From: Planctomycetota bacterium
Lineage (GTDB): Bacteria; Planctomycetota; Planctomycetia; Pirellulales; Pirellulaceae
Length of the DNA stretch: 34,551 nucleotides
Direction of reading: 5' to 3'
Assembly (NCBI GenBank): GCA_024276655.1
Contig: JAJRWU010000008.1
Coordinates: forward strand, 1 to 34,551
Shown here one piece after another: positions 15,465 to 25,800 of the stretch. The position numbers and the translations under genes are program-made. The notes beneath the pieces are model-generated. The model did not search any database and was not told the origin of the DNA. It saw only the letters and a program-made list of their open reading frames with translations. Every line of letters starts with the position of its first letter. The stretch's first letter is position 1.

Positions 15465-18400
15465 ATGTTCAGACCAACCGTTTGGCGCCCACGCGAGATT
15501 TCGCGACGCTCGCTGTCATCCCTTCTCATATTGCTGCTCGCCGTTTTGGGTGTCAGCGAAGCGCCTCGCAGTGCGATGGGCGATGAAAACCCGATCGATT
15601 TCGTGCGAGATATCGAACCTCTGCTTCAGCAAAATTGCTATTCGTGTCATGGCGAAGATGAACAAGAAGGCCAACTACGGCTCGACGCCCGCGCTATTGT
15701 CATGCGGGGAGGCATCTCGGGCGCTTTGTTCACGCCCGGCGATAGCACCAAGAGCCTGTTGCTCGACCGCCTGCGCGGCGTGGGCGACGCCGATCAAATG
15801 CCGCCCGACGAAGACCCTCTCACCGCTGCGGAAATCGATCTGATCAAACGCTGGATCGAAGCCGGCGCGCCGTGGCCCAAGGGCGTGGGTTCGCCGGTCG
15901 ACGCGCTCGACATGCACTGGGCCTACCAACCGGCAAAAAAAGCCGCGTTGCCGGCGGTTTCGCGTCCCGAATGGGTGCTCACTCCGCTCGACGCCTTCGC
16001 CCTGGCCAAGCTCGACCAACACCAGCTTTCGCCGGCGCCGCCGGCCGAAAAAGCCACACTGTTGCGGCGCGTCTCGCTCGATTTGATCGGCTTGCCGCCG
16101 ACCATTGAAGAAGTCGACGCCTTTCTCGCCGACTCTCGCCCCGACGCCTACCAACGCGTGGTCGCTCGGTTGTTGGCTTCACCTCAATTTGGCGAACGCT
16201 GGGCGCGGCCTTGGCTCGATCTAGCCCGCTACGCCGACTCCAACGGATACCAGGCCGACCAATACCGCGAAGTGTGGCCGTATCGCGACTGGGTGATTCG
16301 CGCCATCAACGCCGACCTGCCGTTCGACCAATTCACGATCGAACAGATCGCCGGCGATCTGTTGCCCAACGCCACGCTCGACCAAAAAATCGCCACCGGC
16401 TTCCATCGCCTCACGACCTGCAACGTCGAGGCGGGCGTCGACCCTGAAGAAAACCGGGTCAATCAGATTCTCGACCGCGTGATCACGACCGGCTCGGTTT
16501 GGTTGGGCACGACCTTCGACTGCGCACAATGCCACAACCATAAATACGATCCGTTCACGCAAAAGGATTTTTATCAGATCTTCGCGTATTTCAACAACAC
16601 GCCGTTGGAAGTGGAAGGAGACGGCGTGACCTACAATTTCTACGGCCCCAAAATGGAGTTGCCGCTCTCGCCGGCTCGCGCCGCTCGCCGCAAGACGGTC
16701 CAAGAGAAGCTGGCGGCGGTGCAGCAGGAGCGCACCAAATTGCTGGCCGTTTGGAAAAAAGAGCAGGCGGCTTGGGAGACGCGATTGTTGGCGGCTGCAC
16801 GGTCGGCGCCGAAATGGCATGTGTTGGAGGTGGAGTCGTTTGTTTCGACCGGTGGCGCTTCGGGCGATGTGTTGGAGGACCAGTCGGTTTTGGTGGGCGG
16901 CAAGCGTCCCGACAAAGACGAATACACCGTCGTCGTGCGGACCGACCTTGCCGGCATCACGGCTTTCAAACTCGAAACCCTGACCGACGCCTCGTTGCCC
17001 GCCAACGGCCCCGGTCGGCACGATGCGCCGCGTCCAAATTTCGTGCTCCAGGAATTTGAAGTGTATGTGGGCGGAGAGCCAGAGTCCTCGCAAAAAATCG
17101 TTTTGCATGGCGCCAAGGCTGATTTTTCGCAGCAGAATTGGCTCGTGGAGGGAGCGATTGACGGCCAGCCGGAAACCGGCTGGGCGATCAACCCGCAGTT
17201 CGGAAAGCCGCACGAAGCCACGTTCCTCACCCAAACACCGTGCGACGCGGCAGCCACGACCGGCCTGCGTTTCGTGATGAAGCAACACCACGGCGGCGGC
17301 CGAACACTGGGCCGTTTTCGTCTCTTGGCAATGACCGGAAATCCCGGGGCTGGCAACCCCGGAGAGAAGGCGCTGCCGGCCGATGTGGTCAAGGTTCTCA
17401 AAACGCCCGCGAAAAAACGTAGCAAAAAACAAGACAAAGTGCTGCAAGATTTTCGTCTCGCGGGTGAGCCGCGGGCCAAGAAGATCGACCAAACCATTAC
17501 TCAGTTGGAGAAACAACTCGCGGCGCTCAAGCCCGCCACGTCGCTCATCATGGTGGAGCAAAAGGAGCCCCGCGTGACGCGTGTTTTTGAACGCGGCAAT
17601 TTCTTATCGCCGACATTCGAAGTCAGCGCGTCGCCTCCCGATATTTTCATGGCGGCCGTGAAAAAGGACGCGCCGGTCGCCAACAACGGCGCCAAGCGGC
17701 AGACGCGCATCGACTTGGCGAAATGGTTGGTCGGCCCTGAGCAACCGCTCACGCCGCGGGTGACGGTCAATCGTTGGTGGCTCGAAATATTCGGCCAGGG
17801 CATTGTCGCGACGGCGGAAGATTTCGGCGCCCAGGGCGACCCGCCCTCGCATCCTCTCTTGCTTGATTGGCTGGCGCGAGAATTGGTCGACAGCGGCTGG
17901 TCGCGCAAGCATGTGTTGCGTTTGATCGTCAGTTCGGCGGTGTATCGGCAATCGTCGCGTATCTCGCCGGAAAAACTCGAAAAAGACCCCTACAACAAAC
18001 TGCTCTCTCGCGGCCCCCGTTTCCGTCTGCCGGCTGAAACGGTTCGCGATAACGCGCTCACGTTCAGCGGTTTGCTCTGTAGAAAGATGAGCGGCCCGCC
18101 GGTGTTCCCCCCGCAGCCGGACGGCCTCTGGCGCTCGGTGGGCCGCAACGCGCCGAAGTACGTCACGTCGCACAATGGCGATCGATTTCGCCGGGGCGTT
18201 TATACGTATTGGCTGCGGAGCACGCCGTATCCTGGTTTTATGAATTTCGACGCTCCCGACCGCACCACCTGCACGATCAAACGTTCGCGCACCAACACGC
18301 CGCTGCAGGCGCTCACGCTGCTGAACGATCAGGCATACGTGGAGATGGCGGCTGCGTTGGCGTTGCGCATCATGGGCAACGACACGCATTTGTCGGCGGT

Positions 18401-18656
18401 CGAGCGGGTGGAGTACGCATTTCGGCTGTGCCTTTCGCGTCGGCCGACGGACATGGAGTCGCAGCATTTGCTGGAGGTGTACCAGCGGGAGTTGCAGCGT
18501 TTTCAAGAGCATCCTGAAGCGGTGCAACAACTGCTTGCCGGTTTCGAGCAATCGATCCAACCTCCCTCGCCCGATTTGCCGCGCGCCCAATGGGCGGCCT
18601 GGTTTTATCTGTCGAACATTTTGTTGAATCTCGACGAAGTTATCACCAAAGGATAA
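15465..18656 (+). CDS. Planctomycete cytochrome-c domain + DUF1549 + DUF1553 protein
   Basis: This is a 1063-residue exported protein. After an N-terminal hydrophobic segment (about 15-30) comes a planctomycete cytochrome-c domain with one haem motif CYSCH (58-62) and a distal element DQMPPDEDPLT. DUF1549 follows (about 150-360: LTPLDAFALAKLD, LDLIGLPPTIEEVDAFL, RWARPWLDLARYADSNGY), ending near a second C-x-x-C-H, CAQCHNHKYDPF (about 353). The middle (about 440-640) looks like a beta-sandwich carbohydrate-binding-like module (DLAGITAFKLETLTDASLP, FRLLAMTGNPG). DUF1553 closes it (about 740-1040: LTPRVTVNRWWLEIFGQGIV, NTPLQALTLLNDQAYVEMA). The reaction is unproven; a role with extracellular polymers has been suggested for the family. 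ATG 15465 is preferred to an upstream GTG. A DUF1501 gene follows 3 bases after its stop. Confidence 0.93.
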   Translation: MFRPTVWRPREISRRSLSSLLILLLAVLGVSEAPRSAMGDENPIDFVRDIEPLLQQNCYSCHGEDEQEGQLRLDARAIVMRGGISGALFTPGDSTKSLLLDRLRGVGDADQMPPDEDPLTAAEIDLIKRWIEAGAPWPKGVGSPVDALDMHWAYQPAKKAALPAVSRPEWVLTPLDAFALAKLDQHQLSPAPPAEKATLLRRVSLDLIGLPPTIEEVDAFLADSRPDAYQRVVARLLASPQFGERWARPWLDLARYADSNGYQADQYREVWPYRDWVIRAINADLPFDQFTIEQIAGDLLPNATLDQKIATGFHRLTTCNVEAGVDPEENRVNQILDRVITTGSVWLGTTFDCAQCHNHKYDPFTQKDFYQIFAYFNNTPLEVEGDGVTYNFYGPKMELPLSPARAARRKTVQEKLAAVQQERTKLLAVWKKEQAAWETRLLAAARSAPKWHVLEVESFVSTGGASGDVLEDQSVLVGGKRPDKDEYTVVVRTDLAGITAFKLETLTDASLPANGPGRHDAPRPNFVLQEFEVYVGGEPESSQKIVLHGAKADFSQQNWLVEGAIDGQPETGWAINPQFGKPHEATFLTQTPCDAAATTGLRFVMKQHHGGGRTLGRFRLLAMTGNPGAGNPGEKALPADVVKVLKTPAKKRSKKQDKVLQDFRLAGEPRAKKIDQTITQLEKQLAALKPATSLIMVEQKEPRVTRVFERGNFLSPTFEVSASPPDIFMAAVKKDAPVANNGAKRQTRIDLAKWLVGPEQPLTPRVTVNRWWLEIFGQGIVATAEDFGAQGDPPSHPLLLDWLARELVDSGWSRKHVLRLIVSSAVYRQSSRISPEKLEKDPYNKLLSRGPRFRLPAETVRDNALTFSGLLCRKMSGPPVFPPQPDGLWRSVGRNAPKYVTSHNGDRFRRGVYTYWLRSTPYPGFMNFDAPDRTTCTIKRSRTNTPLQALTLLNDQAYVEMAAALALRIMGNDTHLSAVERVEYAFRLCLSRRPTDMESQHLLEVYQRELQRFQEHPEAVQQLLAGFEQSIQPPSPDLPRAQWAAWFYLSNILLNLDEVITKG

Positions 18657-18659
18657 GCG

Positions 18660-20114
18660 ATGTTTTCGCTCCCACAAAACTTAACGACGCCCAGCCGCCG
18701 AGAACTCTTTCAAACCGCCGGCATGGGTATTGGCGCCGCGGCGTTGTCGTCGCTGTTGCAGGGTGAGGCATCGGCCGCTCCCACGGCGGCAAGGCCTTTG
18801 CCGGCGAACCCCTTGGCGGTAAAGCCGCCGCACTTCGCGCCGCGCGCCAAGAGCGTGATTTTTTTACACATGGTGGGCGCGCCTTCGCATCTTGACCTGT
18901 TTGAAGACAAACCGACGTTGCGCAAACACGATGGCCAGCTCTGTCCCGAGAAATACTTGGAGGGCCAGCGGTTCGCTTTCTTGCGAGGCAAGCCGACGTT
19001 GCTCGGCTCCAAATTTGAATTCAAAAAGCATGGCGATTCCGGCCAGGAGTTTTCCTCGCTGCTGCCGAATCTGGCGAAATCGGCCGACGATATTGCGGTC
19101 GTCAAAACGCTGCACACGGAGCTGTTCAACCACGCGCCGGCGCAGCTTTTTTATCAAACCGGGTTCGGGCGGTTTGGGCGTCCTTCGTTGGGCGGTTGGG
19201 TGACTTACGGCCTCGGTTCGGCCAGCCAAGATTTGCCGGCCTTTGTCGTGATGATCACCGGCAACGTGGCGGGGGCGGGAAATAGTTTGTGGGGCAGCGG
19301 GTTCCTGCCCACGGTGTATCAGGGCGTGGAGTTTCGCGGCAAGGGCGACCCGGTGCTGTTCCTCTCGAATCCTCGGGGAATTGCCAGCAACGACCGCCGC
19401 CGCATTGTCGACAGCATCAACAAACTGAATGAAGTCCAATTGGCCGACGTCGGCGATCCTGAAATCGCGACGCGCATCAATCAATATGAAATGGCTTACC
19501 GTATGCAGTCGTCGGTCCCGGAATTGATGGACCTCTCGGCCGAACCAGAGCATGTGTTAAAGATGTACGGCGCCGAACCGGGCGGCGGCAGTTTCGCGAA
19601 CAACTGCTTGTTGGCTCGCCGGCTGGTGGAGCGGGGCGTCCGATTCGTGCAACTGTTTGATCAAGGTTGGGATCATCATGGCGGCTTGCAGGCGGGCCTG
19701 ACCAAAAAATGCAAGCAGGTCGATCAACCGGCCGCCGCCCTCATCCAAGACCTCAAACAACGCGGCATGCTCGACGACACGCTCGTGGTGTGGGGAGGCG
19801 AATTCGGCCGCACCCCCATGCTCCAAGGTAAGTCGAACAATGGCAAACCGAATAAGAACTTCGGCCGCGACCATCATAAAGACGCCTTCTGCGCGCTGTT
19901 GGCGGGCGGCGGCGTGAAGGGCGGCGCCACCGTCGGCAAGACCGACGAACTCGGCTATTACCCGGTGGAGGATCCTGTCAGCGTTCACGATTTCCACGCC
20001 ACCATTCTGCACTTGCTGGGCATGAACCACGAACGTCTGACGTTCAAATTCCAGGGCCGGGAATTCCGCCTGACCGACGTCGCGGGGAATGTGGTTCAAA
20101 AACTGTTGGCGTAA
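18660..20114 (+). CDS. DUF1501 protein, Tat-exported, partner of the preceding gene
   Basis: This encodes 484 residues starting 3 bases after the cytochrome/DUF1549 gene stops, so the two are almost certainly co-transcribed and translationally linked. The start [20 protein letters not shown] carries a twin-arginine motif and is followed by a hydrophobic, Ala-rich stretch. The DUF1501 landmarks are present: [87 protein letters not shown] and [14 protein letters not shown]. The fold is related to alkaline phosphatase/sulfatase, and the conserved Asp and His residues could bind metal. Its activity has not been established. Compared with the trpE-linked copy, it belongs to the longer subfamily usually found beside DUF1549/DUF1553 genes. 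Confidence 0.92.
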   Translation: MFSLPQNLTTPSRRELFQTAGMGIGAAALSSLLQGEASAAPTAARPLPANPLAVKPPHFAPRAKSVIFLHMVGAPSHLDLFEDKPTLRKHDGQLCPEKYLEGQRFAFLRGKPTLLGSKFEFKKHGDSGQEFSSLLPNLAKSADDIAVVKTLHTELFNHAPAQLFYQTGFGRFGRPSLGGWVTYGLGSASQDLPAFVVMITGNVAGAGNSLWGSGFLPTVYQGVEFRGKGDPVLFLSNPRGIASNDRRRIVDSINKLNEVQLADVGDPEIATRINQYEMAYRMQSSVPELMDLSAEPEHVLKMYGAEPGGGSFANNCLLARRLVERGVRFVQLFDQGWDHHGGLQAGLTKKCKQVDQPAAALIQDLKQRGMLDDTLVVWGGEFGRTPMLQGKSNNGKPNKNFGRDHHKDAFCALLAGGGVKGGATVGKTDELGYYPVEDPVSVHDFHATILHLLGMNHERLTFKFQGREFRLTDVAGNVVQKLLA

Positions 20115-20172
20115 GAAACCGCGGCGGCGTCTTTTTCGACGCCACTTCAGAGAATCGGAGGAAGCAAACGGA

Positions 20173-21846
20173 ATGTCTGCGCTCGATTGGCTTATTGTCT
20201 TGCTGCTCAACGGTTCGATCATCGCCTATGGGCTCTATTTGGCGTGGGGCACGGAATCGAGCAGCGACTGGTTTCTCGCCGGTCGCGTGCTGCCGTGGTG
20301 GGCGGTGGGGTTATCAATGTTCGCCACGAATGTCGACAACGCCGATTTGGTCAGCGTCACCGGCCAAACGTACAGCCAAGGTCTACACGTGCTTACGGTG
20401 CATGCGTTGGGCAGCGCCGTGGGAGGCATTCTGGCCGCATTTTGGATTGTCCCCGCGATTGCCAAGTTTGGGTTTTACACCAATGCCGAGTATTTGGAGG
20501 CGCGTTTTGGTCCTGCCGCCCGCGTTCTCAGCGCTCTGATTCAAATTCAATACCGCACCTCCATGTTGGGGCTCATGATTTGGGGGGCGTACTTGGTTCT
20601 GACCAGTCTGGTTGAATTGCCGCCGGCGGGGGCCTGGGGTTTGATTATCGTGTTGGTCGTTTTTTCCGGTATTTACACCGCCTGGGGCGGGCTGAAATCG
20701 GTGGTCTGGACCGACGCCGCACAAAGTCTGGTGATGATGGCCTCTTCGTTGGTGATTTTTTTCACCGTTTTGAACGCCGTTGGCGGTTGGACGGGCTTGA
20801 AGGAATCTTTGGCGTTGGCCGATCAAACCCAAGGCCCGGCAACGGAATATCTTTCACATCAAGACCTGCTGCACATTTCCAGTTATCGGGGAGAACACAA
20901 CCAGACCTCGCCCTATTGGATAGTTGTCGGCTGGGTGATCATCGGCGGCGGTTACTGGACCGTCAACCACACGCAAACGATGCGTCTGATGGGCTCGCGT
21001 TCGCTCCGCGACATGAAACTTGCGGCGCTCTTCGGCGTGAGCCTGAGTTTGCCGATGATGATCCTCTCCGCCTGCCTGGGAGTTTTGGGCCGCGTGGCGC
21101 CGGGCTTGCCAGAATTCAGCACGGTCGACGAACTCTATCCGCTGATGGCCAATACGTATCTTCCGGCGGGGTTCAAGGGGATTGTCGTGGCGGGGCTGGC
21201 GGCGGCGGTGGTCAGCACGTTTGATTCGATGGGTTCGGCGCTTTCCGCGATTTTCACCCGCGACGTCTACGCGCGGTTCATCGTCCGCACGGGGTCTGAT
21301 AAACACTATGTGTTCGTGGGCCGCTTGGCGACCGGCGGCGTGCTCCTGATCGGCTTTTTATATCTGCCGTTCATCTGGAAACAGGAGCACATGCTCAACG
21401 CGTTGCTCACGCTCATTCCAGTCTTCGTGACGCCGCTGTTTACCGTGTACGTCGCCGGCGTCTTTACGCGAGCACACCGAAGAAGCGGTTTGTTCGGCCT
21501 TGTTTGTGGATCGGCCTACGGCATGTTGGCGCTGTGCGACCGGCAGTTTTTTGATATCACTTGGCTGCCCACTTGGCTCACCAGCCAGTGGCTGGCGTAT
21601 TCGTGGTCGATTCTATTCACTGCGGCGCCGATGCTTGTCGCCACGCTGGTGCTGGGAGCGGAGAGCCGCGAAACCGCAATGCTGGAGTTGAACGAACAAG
21701 GCTGGCTGGGGCGCAGCCGAGAAGAATTGCCGCCGTTGGAGGACGAAATCATCGATGCCGTCACGCCGCGCTGGCTGAACCCGAATTGGTTGGCCGTTCT
21801 GTTGTTGTTCGTCACCGCCTGGGTGACCTTCAGCCTTTTCTGGTAA
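20173..21846 (+). CDS. Sodium:solute symporter (SSS family)
   Basis: This is a 557-residue inner-membrane transporter with about 13 to 14 membrane segments. Family features: TESSSDWFLAGRVLPWWAVGLSMFATNVDNADLVSVTGQTYSQG in the first helices, a WGGLKSVVWTDAAQSLVMM segment, NHTQTMRLMGSRSLRDMKLAALFG, and GFKGIVVAGLAAAVVSTFDSMGSALSAIFTRDVY, the SSS signature in which S-T-x-D-S-x forms part of the sodium site. Members import sugars, amino acids, nucleosides or vitamins with Na+; the sequence here fits the sugar-like branch but the substrate is not known. ATG 20173 has GGAGGA about 10 bases upstream. It lies 58 bases after the DUF1501 gene, likely in the same operon, which suggests uptake of a product released by the exported pair. 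Confidence 0.9.
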   Translation: MSALDWLIVLLLNGSIIAYGLYLAWGTESSSDWFLAGRVLPWWAVGLSMFATNVDNADLVSVTGQTYSQGLHVLTVHALGSAVGGILAAFWIVPAIAKFGFYTNAEYLEARFGPAARVLSALIQIQYRTSMLGLMIWGAYLVLTSLVELPPAGAWGLIIVLVVFSGIYTAWGGLKSVVWTDAAQSLVMMASSLVIFFTVLNAVGGWTGLKESLALADQTQGPATEYLSHQDLLHISSYRGEHNQTSPYWIVVGWVIIGGGYWTVNHTQTMRLMGSRSLRDMKLAALFGVSLSLPMMILSACLGVLGRVAPGLPEFSTVDELYPLMANTYLPAGFKGIVVAGLAAAVVSTFDSMGSALSAIFTRDVYARFIVRTGSDKHYVFVGRLATGGVLLIGFLYLPFIWKQEHMLNALLTLIPVFVTPLFTVYVAGVFTRAHRRSGLFGLVCGSAYGMLALCDRQFFDITWLPTWLTSQWLAYSWSILFTAAPMLVATLVLGAESRETAMLELNEQGWLGRSREELPPLEDEIIDAVTPRWLNPNWLAVLLLFVTAWVTFSLFW

Positions 21847-21860
21847 CGCCGCCGCCCACC

Positions 21861-21888
21861 GTTGGAGTTCATGCTTTAGCATGTTTTT
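21861..21888. repeat. Fragment of the GTTGGAGTTCATG repeat
   Basis: The sequence GTTGGAGTTCATGCTTTAGC plus ATGTTT matches the left part of the complete element at 22639-22711. The matching right half is absent, and a 27-base inverted repeat begins 34 bases later, suggesting truncation or interruption. Confidence 0.6.
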
Positions 21889-21921
21889 TATTACCGCTCA
21901 CGGTTGAAAATGGCACATTTT

Positions 21922-22011
21922 CGTTTAACGGCAAGCCGAAGGCGACTGTGTTTTTTCCTTGACTGTACGCGCTGGCGCCAAACGCAGTCGCCTTCGGCTT
22001 GCCGTTAAACG
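21922..22011. repeat. Inverted repeat with perfect 27-base arms
   Basis: The arm at 21922-21948 (starting CGTTTAACGGCAAGCCG, ending GGCGACTG) is exactly complementary to 21985-22011. The 36-base spacer holds TGTTTTTTCC and a GCGCTGGCGCC motif. It occupies the gap between the symporter and the small membrane-protein gene. The arms are too long and too perfect for an ordinary terminator and suggest a small mobile or palindromic repeat. Confidence 0.75.
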
Positions 22012-22078
22012 AGTCATTGGTAGCCGTGCGAAGTTTGTTACCGCGAACAGCGACGTCGAATGAACAGGAGTTTCGGTC

Positions 22079-22600
22079 ATGCAGTGGATCGCGATTCTTT
22101 TGTTGTCGGTCGGTTTCTGCGTGGCGTATGGTATTGTTCACGATCAGATCACGGCGCGCATTTGCGTGGAATACTTTACCATTGGCCATCCTCCGGTTTT
22201 CGGCACAAACGACCCCACGCTGCTGGGCCTGGGCTGGGGCGTGATCGCCTCATGGTGGGTGGGCGTTTTATTGGGGGCGCCATTGGCTACGATCAGTCGG
22301 ATCGGCTCTCGGCCGAAGCGAACGGCGATTTCATTGATGCGTCCCATGAGCATTTTGCTGGTCGGCGTGGGCGCGTTGGCGACTCTGGCGGGAGGCGTGG
22401 GCTATTTTTGCGCGGTCAATGGCTGGGTGTGGCTTGTTGGTCCGATGCGAGTGGCGGTCCCCGACGATGTGCAGGTGTATTTTCTGACCGACCTCTGGAT
22501 TCACAACGCAAGCTACGCGGGCGGCTTTCTCGGCGGCCTCTTCTTGATGGTTTGGGTCTGGCGGTCGCGCATACAAGCGGCGCAATTGTCTGAGAATTAA
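22079..22600 (+). CDS. Small integral membrane protein of unknown function
   Basis: This encodes 173 residues with about four membrane segments: 1-20 (MQWIAILLLSVGFCVAYGIV), about 48-70 (LGLGWGVIASWWVGVLLGAPLA), about 88-112 (MSILLVGVGALATLAGGVGYFC) and about 145-165 (ASYAGGFLGGLFLMVWVW). Loops include TARICVEYFTIGHPPVFG, a recognisable motif in uncharacterised bacterial membrane proteins, and DDVQVYFLTDLWIHNASY. A ribosome-binding site AGGAG lies about 10 bases before ATG 22079. It is on the same strand as the symporter but is separated from it by an inverted-repeat element, so it may have its own promoter. No enzyme or transport motif is visible. Confidence 0.8.
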   Translation: MQWIAILLLSVGFCVAYGIVHDQITARICVEYFTIGHPPVFGTNDPTLLGLGWGVIASWWVGVLLGAPLATISRIGSRPKRTAISLMRPMSILLVGVGALATLAGGVGYFCAVNGWVWLVGPMRVAVPDDVQVYFLTDLWIHNASYAGGFLGGLFLMVWVWRSRIQAAQLSEN

Positions 22601-22638
22601 CCAAACACGGAGTTTTCCACAACCCGTTTGGCTGCACC

Positions 22639-22711
22639 GTTGGAGTTCATGCTTTAGCATGTTTCCGTCGTCGTCGCGTCTGTCGAAGTAGCCTAAAGGC
22701 TGAACTCCAAC
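22639..22711. repeat. Complete GTTGGAGTTCA inverted-repeat element
   Basis: A 73-base unit has perfect 11-base ends GTTGGAGTTCA / TGAACTCCAAC, followed inward by TGCTTTAGCATG and TAGCCTAAAGGC, which pair imperfectly. A partial copy is at 21861-21888. It lies between two plus-strand genes. Confidence 0.7.
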
Positions 22712-22822
22712 ACCAAACACGCTACATCGCGAAATCCAACCCACGACCCGTCAACGTTCGTGTAAGATAGTTGTGACCGTCGCCTGCACTTTGCAACGCT
22801 GGAAGACGCCAGAGATCGAAAG

Positions 22823-25800
22823 ATGCGATATTCGATGAGACGCACTGATTCACGATTCCTTTTCGGTTGTTTGTTCTGGTCCATTGCCTGGACAGGCGTC
22901 TGGCTGGGCGCTGGCCCGTCCGCTGGAGCCGCCGAAACGTCGAACGAAGATGCTCGGTTTTTCAACGAATCGGTGGCGCCGCTATTGGCTCGCCGCTGCC
23001 TGGGCTGCCACAACGCCACCGAAAAAGAAGGCGGGCTCGATCTTTCCGAACAAACGGCGGCCGCCGCCGGAGGCGACAGCGGACCGGCCTTGGTCGGCCA
23101 GGATCTAGGTGAAAGCAACGTCTGGCAGCGCGTTTCAGACGATGAAATGCCTCCCAAGCATCCGCTGCCCCAGGACGAAAAAGAGATCCTCAAACGCTGG
23201 ATTTTAAGTGGCGCCGTATGGGGCGACCAAAGGATCGATCCCTTTCGTTGGTCGACCGCTGACCGCGCCGGTTACGATTGGTGGTCGCTGCAACCGTTAC
23301 AGCATGCAGCGACGCCGGCTCCTGATAAGGCGTCTGAGGAAACGCTCCGTTGGGCGCGTAATCCTATCGATCATTTTATCATCCGCAAGTTGCAGCATCG
23401 CGGCTTGGCGCCTTCTCCCGAAGTTGATCGGCGCACGCTGATCCGCCGGTTGTCGTTCGACCTGCTCGGCCTGCCGCCGACCTACGAAGACGTCGAACAA
23501 TTCGCCGCCGACCGCTCGCCGCAAGCCTACGAACGTTTGGTTGATCGGCTGTTGGCTTCGCCCCGATACGGCGAACGTTGGGCGCGGCACTGGTTGGATG
23601 TGGTCCGATTTGGCGAAAGCCAAGGTTTTGAACGCGACCAAATCCGCCCCAACGCCTGGCGTTATCGCGATTGGGTGATTCAGGCCTTCAACCACGATTT
23701 GCCCTACGATGCCTTCGCCCGCCGGCAGCTTGCCGGAGATGTGCTCCAGCCCAACGACGCCGACGCCATCACGGCCACCGGTTTTTTGGTCGCCGGTCCT
23801 TATGATTCGGTCGGGCAAATGCAACAGAGCGTCGCCATGCGGGCGGTGGTTCGTCAAGACGAACTGGAAGATATCGTGGGCGCGGTGGGTCAGACGTTTT
23901 TGGGTTTGACGGTCAACTGCGCGCGTTGCCACGATCATAAATTCGATCCCATTTTGCAAAAGGAATACTACCAACTGACCGCCGCGCTGGGCGGCGTGCG
24001 GCACGGAGAGCGGCCTCTGATGACGCCGCCCATGCGGGAGCAAATCGCGAAGTTGGAGCAACGGCGGGCGGAGTTGCAAAATCGAATCGCGAACCTGGAG
24101 CAGCCAGTGCTGGCCGCGCTCAGGCGAGAACACGAAACGGACGAACGGGGAAGCGGCTCAACGTCCGCTCCGCGGCCTTTCGCCCGCTGGGATTTCAACA
24201 ACGACCTGCAAGACTCCATTGGCAAACTGCACGCTTCGGCGCGAGGCGCCGCGAAAACGGAAAACGGCCGCCTGATTCTCGACGGCAAAACCGCCTTCGT
24301 CGTGACGCCGCCCATTGAGAAGCCGTTGCCGAGCAAAACCCTGGAGGCGTGGGTGCAACTGGCGTATCTGGAACAGAGCGGCGGCGGTGTGCTCAGTGTG
24401 CAATCGCTCGATGGCCAGATGTTCGACGCAATCGTTTACGCCGAGCGGCAATCTCGCATCTGGACCGTCGGCAGCGACGGTTTTCGACGCACCAAAGATT
24501 TACAAGCCGCCTCCAATGAAGACCTGGCCGATCGGCAATTGGTGCATATCGCGATTGTGTACCACGCCGATGGCCGCATTGAATGTTACCGCAACGGCCG
24601 GCCGTACGGCGCCGCCTACAAGTCGAACGGCCCAGCCGGTTTCCAGCCGGGCGGCGCGCAAATTGTATTCGGTCTGCGGCATGGAACGGTTGCTGGCGGA
24701 AACCGCATGCTGGCCGGGCAGATTGACCGCGCACAGGTTTACGATCGGGCGTTGTCGGCTGAAGAGGTTGCCGCCTCGTTCGCCGCCAGTCCTTTCATAC
24801 TTCCCAGCAACATCACGGCGCGGTTATCGGCCTCGCAACGAACGCAGCGAGACAACTGGCGCGCCGCGATTGTTTCGCACGACCAACAAATAGCGAGGCT
24901 ACGCAATCGTAAGGCGTACGCCGTGACGCCCCGCGCGCCGGAAACCACGCACGTTTTGTTGCGAGGGAATCCGGCCAGTTTGGGCGACGTTGTTTCCGCC
25001 AACGGAATTTCGTCGCTCGGCGCCGAACACTCCGACTTTCAACTTCCCGCCGACGCCCCAGACGCCGCCCGCCGCCGCGAACTGGCCGCCTGGATCGCCT
25101 CGCCGCACAATCCTCTGTTTGCCCGCGTGATGGCCAACCGCATTTGGCACTACCACTTTGGCGTTGGCATTGTCGACACGCCCAACGATTTCGGCTTCAA
25201 CGGGGGCCGCCCTTCGCACCCGGAACTGCTTGACTTCTTGGCCAATCGGCTGATCGCGAATGATTGGAGCCTCAAGTGTTTGCAGCGTTTGATCGTGACA
25301 TCGGCCGCCTACCGACAACAAACCGGCGGCCGGCCGCTGGCCCTGAAACGAGACGCCCAAAATCGGCTGTTATGGCGCCGCGAACCACATCGAATGGAAG
25401 CCGAAACATTGCGCGACGCCATGTTGGCCGTCGCCGGAATGTTGAACCAGCAGTTGGGCGGTCCGCCGTATCAAGATTTCAAAACGTCGACTTTCAACTC
25501 CCAGTTCTATGAGATGATCGACCCGGTCGGCCCCGCGTTTCATCGCCGCACGATTTATCGCACCTGGGTTCGTTCGGGACGCAGCACTCTGCTAGACGCC
25601 TTCGATTGCCCCGACCCCTCCACCATGACGCCGAATCGCGCCGTCACGACCACTCCCGTGCAATCGTTATCGTTGCTCAACAACGCCTTCGTGTTGCGCA
25701 TGGCCGCCGCCGCCGCGACGCGCGTGAAAGCCGGCGCCGCCGAAGACGCGGCAGCGCAAGTGGTGGCTGTTTTCAGGTTGGCCTACCAACGTCGGCCCGA

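Noticed and set aside
16221-17561. Long minus-strand open frame inside the cytochrome/DUF1549 gene
   Set aside because: Antisense to well-conserved DUF1549 motifs, with no recognisable domain.
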